Shown here piece after piece: positions 26,877 through 36,353 of a stretch of DNA of 64,000 nt. Made by a program: the position numbers and the translations under genes. Under the pieces are notes generated by a model. That model ran no database searches. It was not told the origin of the DNA and saw only the letters and a list, made by a program, of their open reading frames with translations. The stretch is from Halomonas sp. 25-S5. GTDB lineage: Bacteria; Pseudomonadota; Gammaproteobacteria; Pseudomonadales; Halomonadaceae. The stretch spans positions 1 to 64,000 of the forward strand of contig NZ_JARANV010000007.1 of NCBI RefSeq assembly GCF_029889845.1, in the 5' to 3' direction. Position 1 is the stretch's first letter. Each line of letters begins with the position of its first letter.

Positions 26877-27635
26877 TCAGGCGATATGCAGCGCCACATC
26901 GTGCTGCGTCAGCTGACGCAGGATGGCCTCGGGTGGCTCGCGGTCGGTGAACAGGGCGTCGAGCTGCGCCAGGTTGCCCTGGCGGACTACCGGGTTGCGC
27001 TGGAACTTGGAGTGGTCGGTGGCCAGGAAGACCTTGCGGGAATTGCGGATGATGGCCTGGGCGACCCGTACTTCCTGGTAGTCGAACTCCAGCAGGGAGC
27101 CATCCTCGTCGATGCCGCTGATGCCGATGATGCCGTAGTCGACCTTGAACTGGTTGATGAAGTCGATGGTCGCCTCGCCGATGATGCCGCCATCGCGAGA
27201 GCGGACCTGGCCGCCGGCGATGATCACGTTGAAGTCCTCCTTGTGCTGGAGGATCGCCGCCACATTGAGGTTGTTGGTGATCACCTCCAGCCCCTGGTGG
27301 TCGAGCAGCGCCTCGGCGATCACCTCGTTGCTGGTCCCGATGTTGATGAACAGCGACGAGTGGTCGGGAATGTGACGAGCGAGCAGGGCGGCGATGCGCT
27401 GCTTGGCCTCGAGGTTGAGGGTCTTGCGGGTCGAGTAGGCGGTGTTCACCGTGCTCGACTCCAGGCCCGCGCCACCATGAACCCGGCGGATGCGTCCTTC
27501 GGCGGAGAGGGTGTTGAGGTCGCGACGGATGGTCTGGGGGGTGACCGTGAAGTGCTCGGTGAGCTGCTCGATGCTGGCATAGCCCTGGCGACGCACCAGT
27601 TCGATGATGGCGTCCTGGCGTTGCTGCTGGTTCAT
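26877..27635 (-). CDS. glpR: Glycerol-3-phosphate regulon repressor
   Basis: This DeoR-family repressor releases its operators when glycerol-3-phosphate binds. The 252-residue protein has the N-terminal helix-turn-helix (QDAIIELVRRQGYASIEQLT, TPQTIRRDLNTLSAEGRIRR, VHGGAG) and the sugar-phosphate-binding DeoRC domain (FINIGTSNEVIAEALLDHQG, NNLNVAAIL, GIIGISGIDEDG). It is adjacent to glpD and transcribed in the same direction. The same box occurs before glpD, glpK and glpS, so it probably controls all three. Confidence 0.93.
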   Translation of the reverse strand: MNQQQRQDAIIELVRRQGYASIEQLTEHFTVTPQTIRRDLNTLSAEGRIRRVHGGAGLESSTVNTAYSTRKTLNLEAKQRIAALLARHIPDHSSLFINIGTSNEVIAEALLDHQGLEVITNNLNVAAILQHKEDFNVIIAGGQVRSRDGGIIGEATIDFINQFKVDYGIIGISGIDEDGSLLEFDYQEVRVAQAIIRNSRKVFLATDHSKFQRNPVVRQGNLAQLDALFTDREPPEAILRQLTQHDVALHIA

Positions 27636-27728
27636 GGGATCTCCTTGGCTTCCCGGATTCTACGACATCGTTTCGGCCGATGCAGGAATGGGGCCGTGCA
27701 TCTCAGGGTTGTTGAACTTGCAGGACCT

Positions 27729-27844
27729 AGAGGAGCGCTGGGAACAAGCCGTATAGGAGGTCCTACGCCAGGGATGGCGTCGGTAGCGCCCAGGGAGGGG
27801 TTCACAGCGCCTCCTGGAGGCTTGTTCCCAGATCAGCTCCGAGC
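27729..27844 (+). repeat. Intergenic repeat family, copy B (short form)
   Basis: A short-form element with outer arms GGGAACAAGCC and GGCTTGTTCCC, which are exactly inverted, around GGAGGTCCTACGCCAGGGA and TTCACAGCGCCTCC. It lacks the ~85-base internal segment of the long copies. It lies between glpR and glpK. Confidence 0.85.
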
Positions 27845-27951
27845 CCAAAGAGCTAACTGCAATGGCTCTGCGGTGCCTACTTCTCCATCCAAAGTCGTAG
27901 TGGCTCCGGCGTGCGGATGTTTGAGCGGGGCGATCGGCTGGAGTAGTCTGG

Positions 27952-27989
27952 ATGATCATAAACGAACATTAGCGTTTAAAAGCGAAATC
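27952..27989 (+). promoter_or_regulatory. GlpR-type operators before glpK
   Basis: ATGATCATAAACGAACAT (27952-27969), read on the other strand, is ATGTTCGTTTATGATCAT and matches the site before glpS at 16 of 18 positions. A second shared element, GTTTAAAAGCGAAATC (27974-27989), resembles GTTTGAAAGCGAATATC before glpS. They lie 35-72 bases before the glpK start, in the expected promoter region. Confidence 0.72.
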
Positions 27990-28023
27990 CGCACGCCACT
28001 ACAACCACAACAGGATGCTTGCC

Positions 28024-29508
<1,485 letters not shown>

Positions 29509-29535
29509 CCCTTGGGCTTCAGGCACGGTGCCGCG

Positions 29536-29623
29536 CCCTTGGGGTCTGACCCCGAAGATGCATATTACGCCAACCCTCTGATACTACTGAGCAGTAAACG
29601 ACCTGGGGGTCAGACCCCAAGGG
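29536..29623. repeat. Long inverted repeat built on GGGGTCTGACCCC
   Basis: CCCTTGGGGTCTGACCCC (29536-29553) and its exact complement GGGGTCAGACCCCAAGGG (29606-29623) flank 52 bases. Each arm also contains the small palindrome GGGGTC-T-GACCCC. The structure lies 28 bases after glpK and may end its transcript. A related GGGTCAGACCCC occurs at about 53582. Confidence 0.8.
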
Positions 29624-29726
29624 CTACGCCGAGCTCTCGCAGCAGCCATCAGAGCTTGCATTTCCGGGGCGGATGCGTAAAATGCGCATCCGTTGCCACG
29701 GCGAAGTGATGCCGCAGCGGTGAGGC

Positions 29727-29803
29727 AGGACCATAGCTCAGTTGGTTAGAGCGCCACGTTGACATCGTGGAGGTCGGCGGTTCAAATCCGCCTGGTCCTA
29801 CCA
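29727..29803 (+). tRNA. tRNA-Val (GAC)
   Basis: A complete 77-base cloverleaf includes the encoded CCA. The acceptor AGGACCA pairs with TGGTCCT, the D arm is GCTC/GAGC, and the anticodon stem CCACG/CGTGG encloses TTGACAT, giving anticodon GAC. The T loop is TTCAAAT. It reads GUC valine codons. Confidence 0.97.
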
Positions 29804-29834
29804 GATCCAGATCCCGCCCGGTGACGCCAGCTTC

Positions 29835-29911
29835 AGGACCATAGCTCAGTTGGTTAGAGCGCCACGTTGACATCGTGGAGGTCGGCGGTTCAAATCCGCC
29901 TGGTCCTACCA
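29835..29911 (+). tRNA. tRNA-Val (GAC), second copy
   Basis: This gene is identical over all 77 bases to the tRNA 31 bases upstream, with the same GAC anticodon and encoded CCA. The pair is probably co-transcribed and ended by the terminator just after it. Confidence 0.97.
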
Positions 29912-29921
29912 GATACCGAAA

Positions 29922-29955
29922 TGCCCCCGCAGCCCTTGGCTGCGGGGGCATTTTT
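29922..29955 (+). terminator. Terminator of the tRNA-Val pair
   Basis: TGCCCCCGCAG and CTGCGGGGGCA form an eleven-base stem with a seven-base loop, followed directly by TTTTTCTTTA. It begins 11 bases after the second tRNA and faces the convergent msrC gene. Confidence 0.93.
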
Positions 29956-29957
29956 CT

Positions 29958-30416
29958 TTATTGGGTGTCGGTTTTCGCGATGAACACCGCCACCAGCCGC
30001 TCGATGCCCGCATGGTCGGTGTCGCTGAAGCGGTCCCGCCTCGGGCTGTCCAGGTCCAGTACGCCCCACAGTCGGTCATTCACCACGATGGGCACCACCA
30101 GTTCGGCCCGGGAGTCCGCATCGCAGGCGATATGGTCGGCGACGGCATGCACGTCCGCCACGCGCTGGGTCTCGCGCGTGCGGGCGGCGGCCCCACAGAC
30201 GCCCTTCGAGAAGGGAATGGGGTGGCAGGCCGGCTTGCCCTGGAAGGGGCCCAGGCAGAGCAGGTCGGGCTGGCGGTGCAGGTAGAAGCCGACCCAGTTG
30301 AGGTCGGGCAGTTCCTGCATCAGGAAGGCACAGGTCTGGGCGCTGTTGGTCAGCCAGTCGCGGCTGTCGAGCAGGGCCTCGAGCTGGCGGGCCAGCAGGG
30401 GATAGTCCGGGGTCAT
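29958..30416 (-). CDS. msrC: Free methionine-(R)-sulfoxide reductase
   Basis: This GAF-domain enzyme reduces free methionine-R-sulfoxide with thioredoxin. The 152-residue protein has the three family cysteines at residues 64, 74 and 98 (KPACHPI, KGVCGAA, HIACDAD). Their spacing of 10 and 24 residues equals that of E. coli fRMsr. It also has LNWVGFYLHR and VVPIVVNDRLWGVLDLDSP. The start at 30416 follows AAAGGAG. It lies next to the methionine transporter genes, transcribed in the same direction, which suits a methionine-salvage role. Confidence 0.92.
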   Translation of the reverse strand: MTPDYPLLARQLEALLDSRDWLTNSAQTCAFLMQELPDLNWVGFYLHRQPDLLCLGPFQGKPACHPIPFSKGVCGAAARTRETQRVADVHAVADHIACDADSRAELVVPIVVNDRLWGVLDLDSPRRDRFSDTDHAGIERLVAVFIAKTDTQ

Positions 30417-30502
30417 GGCGGCGGCTCCTTTAACGAAAGGGGCCGGCACAGCGGCCGGCCCCGAACTCATGAATCTTCAGATAGCTGGATAGGGAAATTA
30501 TT

Positions 30503-31312
30503 TCACTTCCAGCCGGGCACCGCCTGCGGCCCGAAGAGTTCTTCCGCCTTGGCCTCGACCTCCTCGGTCTGGTAGGCCTCGACCAGCTGCTGGATGGCCT
30601 CGCGGTCCTCGTCGCCGCCGCGCACCACGATCAGGTTGACGTAGGGAGACTCCGGGCCTTCCTTGATCAGAGCGTCGTCCAGGCTCAGGCCGGCTGGCTG
30701 GGCGAAGGTATTGTTGATGAAGGCCATGTCCACGTCGGGCAGCACCCGGGGCAGCTGGGCGGCCTCGATCTCGCGGAAGTCGAAGTCGTGGGGGTTCTCG
30801 GCGATGTCCAGCGGGGTGGCTTCCAGGAACGTCGGGTCCTCGAGCGTGATCAGCCCCTCGTTGTGCATCAGGATCAGGGACCGTCCCTCGTTGGAGGGAT
30901 CGTTGGGCAGGGCGATGGTGGCGCCCTCCGGTAGCGCCTCGATGCTGTCGTATTTCTCGGAGTAGGCGCCGATCGGGTAGACGAAGGTGTAGCCGGCGAT
31001 GGCGAAGTCGTAGCCCCGGTCCTCGACCATGGAGCGCATGTAGGGCTCGTGCTGGTAGGCATTGGCGTCGAGGCTACCGTCGGCCAGGGCGGCGTTGGGT
31101 GTCACGTAGTCGGTGAACTCGATGATCTCGACCTCGAGGCCGTACTCACGCTCGGCAATCTCGGCGGCCACCTGCATGACGTCGGTCTCGGGGCCGGCCA
31201 CGGTGCCGACCTTGAGGGAATGCTCCTCGGCCAAGGCGGTGCCGGCGGAGAGGGCCAGGGTGGGCAGAATAAGGGCGGAAGCCGCCAGGGTGCCGATCAG
31301 GCTCTTGCGCAT
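30503..31312 (-). CDS. metQ: Methionine-binding protein MetQ
   Basis: MetQ is the periplasmic receptor of the MetNIQ ABC importer for D/L-methionine. The 269-residue protein has the NlpA-family features LKVGTVAGPETDVMQVAAEI, DYVTPNAALADGSLDANAYQ, HEPYMRSMVEDRG, ALPNDPSNEGRSL and DVDMAFINNTFAQPAGL. Unlike E. coli MetQ, its signal (SALILPTLALSAGTALAEE) has no lipobox cysteine, so it looks like a soluble periplasmic protein cleaved by signal peptidase I. It is the last gene of metN-metI-metQ. Confidence 0.93.
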   Translation of the reverse strand: MRKSLIGTLAASALILPTLALSAGTALAEEHSLKVGTVAGPETDVMQVAAEIAEREYGLEVEIIEFTDYVTPNAALADGSLDANAYQHEPYMRSMVEDRGYDFAIAGYTFVYPIGAYSEKYDSIEALPEGATIALPNDPSNEGRSLILMHNEGLITLEDPTFLEATPLDIAENPHDFDFREIEAAQLPRVLPDVDMAFINNTFAQPAGLSLDDALIKEGPESPYVNLIVVRGGDEDREAIQQLVEAYQTEEVEAKAEELFGPQAVPGWK

Positions 31313-31411
31313 GTCGTGGTTCTCCTCGTTGAAGATGTCGCAGACTCAAGGCTGATGATAGTGGAATAACCAGTAAAATTATAATGCATTCTGGTTATCA
31401 AGCCGAAAGCC

Positions 31412-32065
31412 TCACTTGTGGTCGCTCTTGCGGACCAGATAATCCCCCAGGCTCTGAAAGCCCTGGACCATCACCACAAGGATCACCACGGTGATCAGCA
31501 TGATGGTGGGGTTGAAGCGGTTGTAGCCATAGCGGATGCCCAGGTCACCCAGGCCGCCGCCGCCCACGGCGCCGGCCATGGCCGAGTAGCTGACCAGGGT
31601 GACCGCCGTCACCGTGAGCGCCGTGAAGATGCCGCCGCGTGCCTCGGGGACCAGCACCTTGGTGATGATCTGCCACGGCGTGGCACCCATGGACTGGGCG
31701 GCCTCGACCAGGCCCGGGGGGATCTCGTTGAGGGCGCCCTCCACCAGGCGCGCCACGAAGGGGATGGCGGCGATGGTCAGGGGCACGGCGGCGGCATTGG
31801 TGCCGATCGACGAGCCGACCAGCATCCGCGTAAAGGGGATGATCGCCACCATCAGGATGATGAAGGGGATCGAGCGACCGATGTTGGTAATCGCCCCCAG
31901 CACCCGGTTGAGCGTCGGCTCGGCCAGTATCTGTCGCGGCCGGGTGACATAGAGGAGCACGCCCAGGGGGATGCCCACCAGGGCCGAGATCACCCCCGAC
32001 ACGCCCACCATGTAGAGCGTATCCAGGGTGGCCTTGAGGATCAGGTCAATCATCGCGCTGGACAT
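31412..32065 (-). CDS. metI: Methionine ABC transporter permease MetI
   Basis: MetI forms the membrane channel of the methionine importer. The 217-residue protein has five hydrophobic segments and the ABC coupling motif in PPGLVEAAQSMGATPWQIITKVLVPEARGGI, split here as EAAQSMGATPWQ then IITKVLVPEARGG. The start at 32065 is chosen because GGAGGT lies eight bases before it; it overlaps the end of metN by 20 bases. It is placed between metN and metQ in the usual order. Confidence 0.95.
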   Translation of the reverse strand: MSSAMIDLILKATLDTLYMVGVSGVISALVGIPLGVLLYVTRPRQILAEPTLNRVLGAITNIGRSIPFIILMVAIIPFTRMLVGSSIGTNAAAVPLTIAAIPFVARLVEGALNEIPPGLVEAAQSMGATPWQIITKVLVPEARGGIFTALTVTAVTLVSYSAMAGAVGGGGLGDLGIRYGYNRFNPTIMLITVVILVVMVQGFQSLGDYLVRKSDHK

Positions 32066-33104
32066 GGCCGAGCACCTCCACCTGCAGGTCGTGGGATTCG
32101 AGATAGTCGAGGGCTTCGCGGGTCTTCTCCGCCGGGCCCATCAGTTCGGCGATCATCAGCCCCAGGGTGCGCTCCTGGATCGATTCCACCTTGGCCTGGA
32201 GGATGCTGACGTCCACGCCGCACTCCCGGGCCAGTCGCGAGATCAGCGGGGTCGAGACGGCATCGCCCGAGAAGGCCAGGCGAACCACCGGGTGGCTTTG
32301 TGGCCCGGGAGTCTCCTCGAGGCGCTCGATCAGGGCGCGCGGCGGGTCGAGCTCCAGGAAGTCATTGAGAAAATCGCGTCCCAGACGGGTGCGCGGGGCG
32401 GTGAAGAAGTCGCCCACGTCGGCCTCCTCGACCAGTTCGCCGTCGGAGATCAGACTGACCCGGTGGCAGATCGACTTGACCACCTCCATCTCGTGGGTGA
32501 TCAGCAGGATGGTCAAGCCGAGCTTGTGGTTGATGTCACGCAGCAGGTCCAGGATCGACCCGGTGGTATGGGGGTCCAGTGCCGAGGTGGCCTCGTCGCA
32601 GAGCAACACCTTGGGGCGGCTGGCCAGCGACCGGGCGATGGCCACGCGCTGTTTCTGGCCGCCCGAGAGCTGTGCCGGGTACTGGTTCGCCTTGTCGGCC
32701 AGGCCCACCAGGTCAAGCAGTGGCGTGACCCGCTCGCGGATCTCGCCCCGCTTCATGCCCATCAACTCCAGCGGCAGCGCCACGTTGGCGAAGACGGTGC
32801 GCGAGGTCAGCAAGTTGAAGTGCTGGAAGATCATGCCCATGCGATGGCGAGCCTGGTTGAGCGCCGGCCCGGAGAGGGCGGTAAGCTCCTGGCCGTCCAC
32901 GGTGACGGTGCCGGTCGTGGGGCGCTCGAGCAGGTTGACGCAGCGGATCAGGGTGGACTTGCCGGCACCGGAGAGGCCGATCACGCCATGGATCTGGCCC
33001 TGGGGCACGTGGAGGTCGGCATGCTTGAGGGCCGTCACGGCCGAGGCGGTGCTGCGCCGGCCTTTGGAGTAGTAGGTCTTGGAAACGTCGTGGAGTCGAA
33101 TCAT
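32046..33104 (-). CDS. metN: Methionine ABC transporter ATPase MetN
   Basis: MetN powers methionine import. The 352-residue protein has Walker A GLSGAGKST, signature LSGGQKQRVAIARSLA, Walker B VLLCDEATSALDP and the H-loop THEMEV. A C-terminal NIL domain (about 270-350, ending ALDYLESHDLQVEVLG) gives inhibition by cytoplasmic methionine in relatives. The start at 33104 matches the family; the frame remains open upstream through the leader. The leader carries a SAM-II type riboswitch and a terminator, so uptake is likely shut off when SAM is high. Confidence 0.96.
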   Translation of the reverse strand: MIRLHDVSKTYYSKGRRSTASAVTALKHADLHVPQGQIHGVIGLSGAGKSTLIRCVNLLERPTTGTVTVDGQELTALSGPALNQARHRMGMIFQHFNLLTSRTVFANVALPLELMGMKRGEIRERVTPLLDLVGLADKANQYPAQLSGGQKQRVAIARSLASRPKVLLCDEATSALDPHTTGSILDLLRDINHKLGLTILLITHEMEVVKSICHRVSLISDGELVEEADVGDFFTAPRTRLGRDFLNDFLELDPPRALIERLEETPGPQSHPVVRLAFSGDAVSTPLISRLARECGVDVSILQAKVESIQERTLGLMIAELMGPAEKTREALDYLESHDLQVEVLGHVQRDD

Positions 33105-33162
33105 CGCAGCCGCCGGTGGGGCGCCGGTCGAGGGTTGGGCGGGCGGGGCAGTGGGCCGGCAT

Positions 33163-33188
33163 AAAAAAGGCCACCCTGGTGGGTGGCC
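33163..33188 (-). terminator. Attenuator in the metNIQ leader
   Basis: On the minus strand GGCCACCC-ACCA-GGGTGGCC is followed by TTTTTT. It lies upstream of metN, between the riboswitch and the gene, rather than after a gene. Its left arm CACCC could alternatively pair with GGGTG at the 3' end of the aptamer, giving a simple antiterminator model. Confidence 0.85.
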
Positions 33189-33204
33189 ATCAACGCTGGA
33201 CACA

Positions 33205-33290
33205 CCCTTTTAGCTGCACTTCACGTCGCGGACTGCCTCGGGAGGCAGTCCGCGACGACGGCGCCCGCAATCCGGGGTCAAATCGGCGCC
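33205..33290 (-). promoter_or_regulatory. SAM-II class riboswitch before metNIQ
   Basis: On the minus strand P1 is GGCGCC (33285-33290) paired with GGCGCC (33260-33265). The intervening loop GATTTGACCCCGGATTGCG matches the conserved SAM-II L1 (GAUUUaAC...AUUGC), and the element ends in TGCAGCTAAAAGGG, the conserved SAM-II 3' pseudoknot strand (GCUAAAAAGGG). An inserted 15-bp hairpin sits between P1 and the 3' strand. SAM-II riboswitches bind S-adenosylmethionine and repress methionine genes; a terminator follows here. Confidence 0.85.
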
Positions 33291-33431
33291 TTCAAAATGT
33301 AGCCGCCAATGCTAGGTTTCGAACGAACGTATGTCAATGAGAATGGGCCGCCATGGACGTCTTCCTCGCGGTTTCCTAGACTGGCCCTCTTTTCCCGACC
33401 CGGTCGCGGCTGGCCAGCACGAGGAGCGTTC

Positions 33432-34061
33432 ATGTTCACAGGCATCGTACAGGGCACCGCCGAGGTGGTAGCCATCCATGAGGCGGAGGCCTTTCGCACC
33501 CATGTGCTGGCGCTGCCGGCAGCGCTGCGCGAGGGGTTGGTGCTGGGCGCCTCGGTGGCTCACAACGGGGTCTGTCTCACGGTCACTGCCCTCGATGGCG
33601 AGCGGGTCAGCTTCGATCTCATGCGCGAGACCCTGCGGGTGACCAATCTCGGTGCGGTGACGGAGGGCGACCGTGTCAATATCGAGCGGGCGGCACGTTT
33701 CGGCGACGAGATCGGCGGCCATGCCATGTCCGGCCATGTGATGGCGCTGGCCGAGCTGGTCGAACTCGACGAAGCCCCCAACAATCGCCGGCTCTGGTTC
33801 GAGGTGCCCCAGGCGCTGGGACGCTTCCTGTTCGACAAGGGCTATATCGGCGTGGATGGCATCAGCCTGACCATCGGGCAGGTGCAGTCGGTCACCGCGG
33901 ACCATGGCCCGCGGTTCTGCGTCGATCTGATCCCCGAGACCCTGGCCCGTACGGTCCTGGTGGACCGGGTCCCGGGTGACGCCGTGAATATCGAGATCGA
34001 CCCCCAGACCCAGGCCATTGTCGAGACAGTGGAGCGGGTGCTGGCAGCGCGTAGCGTGTGA
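33432..34061 (+). CDS. ribE: Riboflavin synthase
   Basis: The alpha subunit dismutates two 6,7-dimethyl-8-ribityllumazine molecules to riboflavin. The 209-residue protein has the two tandem lumazine-binding repeats: MFTGIVQGTAEVVAI with GASVAHNGVCLTV, and GGHAMSGHVMALAELVELDE with YIGVDGISLTIGQV. The start at 33432 follows GAGGAG; the frame is open upstream without similarity. It stands alone, divergent from metNIQ, and I saw no FMN riboswitch before it. Confidence 0.95.
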   Translation: MFTGIVQGTAEVVAIHEAEAFRTHVLALPAALREGLVLGASVAHNGVCLTVTALDGERVSFDLMRETLRVTNLGAVTEGDRVNIERAARFGDEIGGHAMSGHVMALAELVELDEAPNNRRLWFEVPQALGRFLFDKGYIGVDGISLTIGQVQSVTADHGPRFCVDLIPETLARTVLVDRVPGDAVNIEIDPQTQAIVETVERVLAARSV

Positions 34062-34193
34062 CACGAACGAAAAACCTGACCGTTCCGTCAAGTCTGCGTT
34101 GGTGGGCCGAGTGGCGAATGGCCCGCAAGTTGCTTAACTAGGTGGGACCGTGCTGCCTGTGGGCACCCGGGGCTATATGCAGGGAGCCTTGAA
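34062..34193. other. Short intergenic spacer after ribE
   Basis: No coding frame or clear terminator is visible before the repeat copy begins. Confidence 0.4.
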
Positions 34194-34315
34194 CGCTCGG
34201 GGCTGATCCGGCGACAAGCCTACGGGGAGGCGCTGTGAATACCTCCCTGTACGCTACCGACGCCATCCCTGGCGTAGGACCTCCCCTGCGGCTTGTCTCC
34301 GGCGCCCCTCGCTTT
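34194..34315 (-). repeat. Intergenic repeat family, copy C (short form, reversed)
   Basis: The minus strand gives the short form: GGAGACAAGCCGCAGGGGAGG, the core GTCCTACGCCAGGGATGGCG, then GTATTCACAGCGCCTCCCC and GGCTTGTCGCCGG. It is the only copy in the opposite orientation. It lies between ribE and the purine permease gene. Confidence 0.85.
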
Positions 34316-34428
34316 CGACTGTGGCGAATGCCCAGGGTGTGTAGCCCGGGTGCCTCGCCACACACCGAGGCTTTGGGTACCATAGGCGGCTTTTCTCGCG
34401 GGCTTTCTCGCACCCAAGGACCATCGCA

Positions 34429-35760
34429 ATGTCCACGCGCGCAGGAACGACAACCATGCTGAAACGCCTGATCGACAACCAGTTCAAGCTGGCCGAACAC
34501 AACACCGATGTGAAGACCGAGGTCATCGCCGGGATCACTACCTTCCTAACCATGGCCTACATCATCTTCGTCAACCCGAGCATCCTCTCCCAGGCCGGCA
34601 TGGACTACGGCGCCGTGTTCGTCGCCACCTGCCTGGCCGCCGCGGTGGGCTGCCTGATCATGGGCCTGTGGGCCAACTACCCCATCGCTCAGGCGCCCGG
34701 CATGGGTCTCAACGCCTTCTTTACCTACGGCGTGGTATTGGGCATGGGGTACACCTGGGAGGCGGCGCTGGGTGCCGTCTTCTTCTCCGGCTTCATCTTC
34801 TTCCTGCTCAGTATCTTCAGGATCCGCGAGTGGATCATCAACTCGATCCCGCTCTCCCTGCGCTTGGGCATCGCCGCGGGTATCGGGCTCTTCCTGGCGA
34901 TGATCGCGCTGAAGAATGCTGGCATCGTGGTCGCCAACGAGGCGACGTTCGTGGCCCTGGGAGATCTTTCCGAGCCCGCTGCCCTCTATGCGCTGCTGGG
35001 CTTCTTCGTGATCACCGCGCTCGCCTATCTCAGGGTTACCGGGGCGGTGATGATCGGCATCCTCGGCGTGACCGTGCTGTCGATGATCCTTGGCCACAAC
35101 GAGTTTGGCGGCTTCATGTCAATGCCGCCCGCCATTGCGCCGACCTTCATGGCGCTGGACCTGGCCGGCGCCCTGGATGTGGCGATGCTCAGCGTGATCT
35201 TCGCCTTCCTGTTCGTTGACCTGTTCGACACCTCCGGCACCCTGGTCGGCGTGGCTCACAAGGGCGGGCTGCTGGACAAGGATGGTAAGCTGCCGCGCAT
35301 CGGTCGTGCGATGATGGCTGACAGCACCGCCTCCATGGCCGGGGCCTTGCTGGGAACCTCCACCACTACCAGCTACATCGAGTCCACGGCCGGCATTGTC
35401 TCCGGTGGACGTACCGGCCTGACCGCGGTGGTGGTGGCCGTGCTGTTTTTCGTCAGCCTGTTCTTTGCACCGCTGGCGGGTTCCATCCCGGTCTACGCGA
35501 CCGCTGGGGCCCTGCTCTATGTGGCGGTGCTGATGACCAGCAGCCTGGCCCACGCCAACTGGGACGACCCGACCGACGCTGCCCCGGTGCTGATCGCCGC
35601 CCTGGCCATGCCGTTGACCTTCTCGGTCGCCGAAGGCATCGCCCTGGGCTTTATCAGCTACGCCGCGATCAAGACGCTCTCCGGGCGTTTCAAGGACCTG
35701 AATCCCGCAGTGATCATGCTAGCGTTGCTGTTTGCCGGCAAGTTCCTGTTCCTTGGCTGA
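34429..35760 (+). CDS. Purine permease, AzgA/NCS2 type
   Basis: This 443-residue permease probably imports adenine, guanine or hypoxanthine by proton symport. Family features are HNTDVKTEVIAGITTFLTMA, then AYIIFVNPSIL, NYPIAQAPGMGLNAFFTYGV, and the second-half VDLFDTSGTLVGVAHKGGL with GTSTTTSYIESTAGIVSGGR. These place it in the AzgA branch (E. coli GhxP/GhxQ/AdeP/AdeQ) rather than the UraA branch. AAGGA precedes the start at 34429; 34456 is an alternative. It is followed by apt and gpt, a coherent purine-salvage unit. Confidence 0.92.
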   Translation: MSTRAGTTTMLKRLIDNQFKLAEHNTDVKTEVIAGITTFLTMAYIIFVNPSILSQAGMDYGAVFVATCLAAAVGCLIMGLWANYPIAQAPGMGLNAFFTYGVVLGMGYTWEAALGAVFFSGFIFFLLSIFRIREWIINSIPLSLRLGIAAGIGLFLAMIALKNAGIVVANEATFVALGDLSEPAALYALLGFFVITALAYLRVTGAVMIGILGVTVLSMILGHNEFGGFMSMPPAIAPTFMALDLAGALDVAMLSVIFAFLFVDLFDTSGTLVGVAHKGGLLDKDGKLPRIGRAMMADSTASMAGALLGTSTTTSYIESTAGIVSGGRTGLTAVVVAVLFFVSLFFAPLAGSIPVYATAGALLYVAVLMTSSLAHANWDDPTDAAPVLIAALAMPLTFSVAEGIALGFISYAAIKTLSGRFKDLNPAVIMLALLFAGKFLFLG

Positions 35761-35802
35761 TCCGTATCTACCGATTGCATTCACTCACCGAGACTCCTCC
35801 CG

Positions 35803-36348
35803 ATGAGCATCTACGGCGACTACATCAAGTCCGTGATCCGCACCGTCCCCGACTGGCCGCAGTCGGGCGTCAACTTTCGCGACATCACCCCGCTGCTGCA
35901 GAACAGTGCGGCCTTCCGCAAGCTGGTCGATAGCTTCGTGCACCGCTATCAGGAGATGGATATCGACGCCATCGCCGCCATCGATGCCCGGGGCTTCATC
36001 ATCGGTGCACCGCTCGCCTACGAGCTGGGTTGCAGCTTCGTGCCGGTGCGCAAGAAGGGCAAGCTGCCGTTCCGTACCATCAGTGAGACCTATACCCTGG
36101 AGTACGGCGAGGCCGAGGTGGAGCTACACTCCGATGCGTTCCAGCAGGGGGATCGCATCCTGATCGTCGACGACCTGATCGCCACCGGCGGTACCATGCT
36201 GGCCGCGGCCAAGTTGATCACCCGCAGCGGCGGGCGGGTCGTCGAGACCGCCACCATCGTCGACCTGCCGGACCTGGGCGGGTCCCAGCGCATCCGTGAA
36301 GCGGGCTACGGGGTCTTCTCGGTCTGTTCCTTCACCGAGGACGAGTGA
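35803..36348 (+). CDS. apt: Adenine phosphoribosyltransferase
   Basis: Apt makes AMP from adenine and PRPP. The 181-residue protein has [20 protein letters not shown] early, [20 protein letters not shown], and the PRPP-binding loop [20 protein letters not shown]. It fits the family throughout. It lies 42 bases after the purine permease, and its stop overlaps a possible GTG start of gpt. Confidence 0.97.
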   Translation: MSIYGDYIKSVIRTVPDWPQSGVNFRDITPLLQNSAAFRKLVDSFVHRYQEMDIDAIAAIDARGFIIGAPLAYELGCSFVPVRKKGKLPFRTISETYTLEYGEAEVELHSDAFQQGDRILIVDDLIATGGTMLAAAKLITRSGGRVVETATIVDLPDLGGSQRIREAGYGVFSVCSFTEDE

Positions 36349-36353
36349 ACGTC

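Noticed and set aside
33309-33431. N-terminal extension of riboflavin synthase
   Set aside because: The family start is at 33432 with a clear ribosome site; the extension has no similarity.
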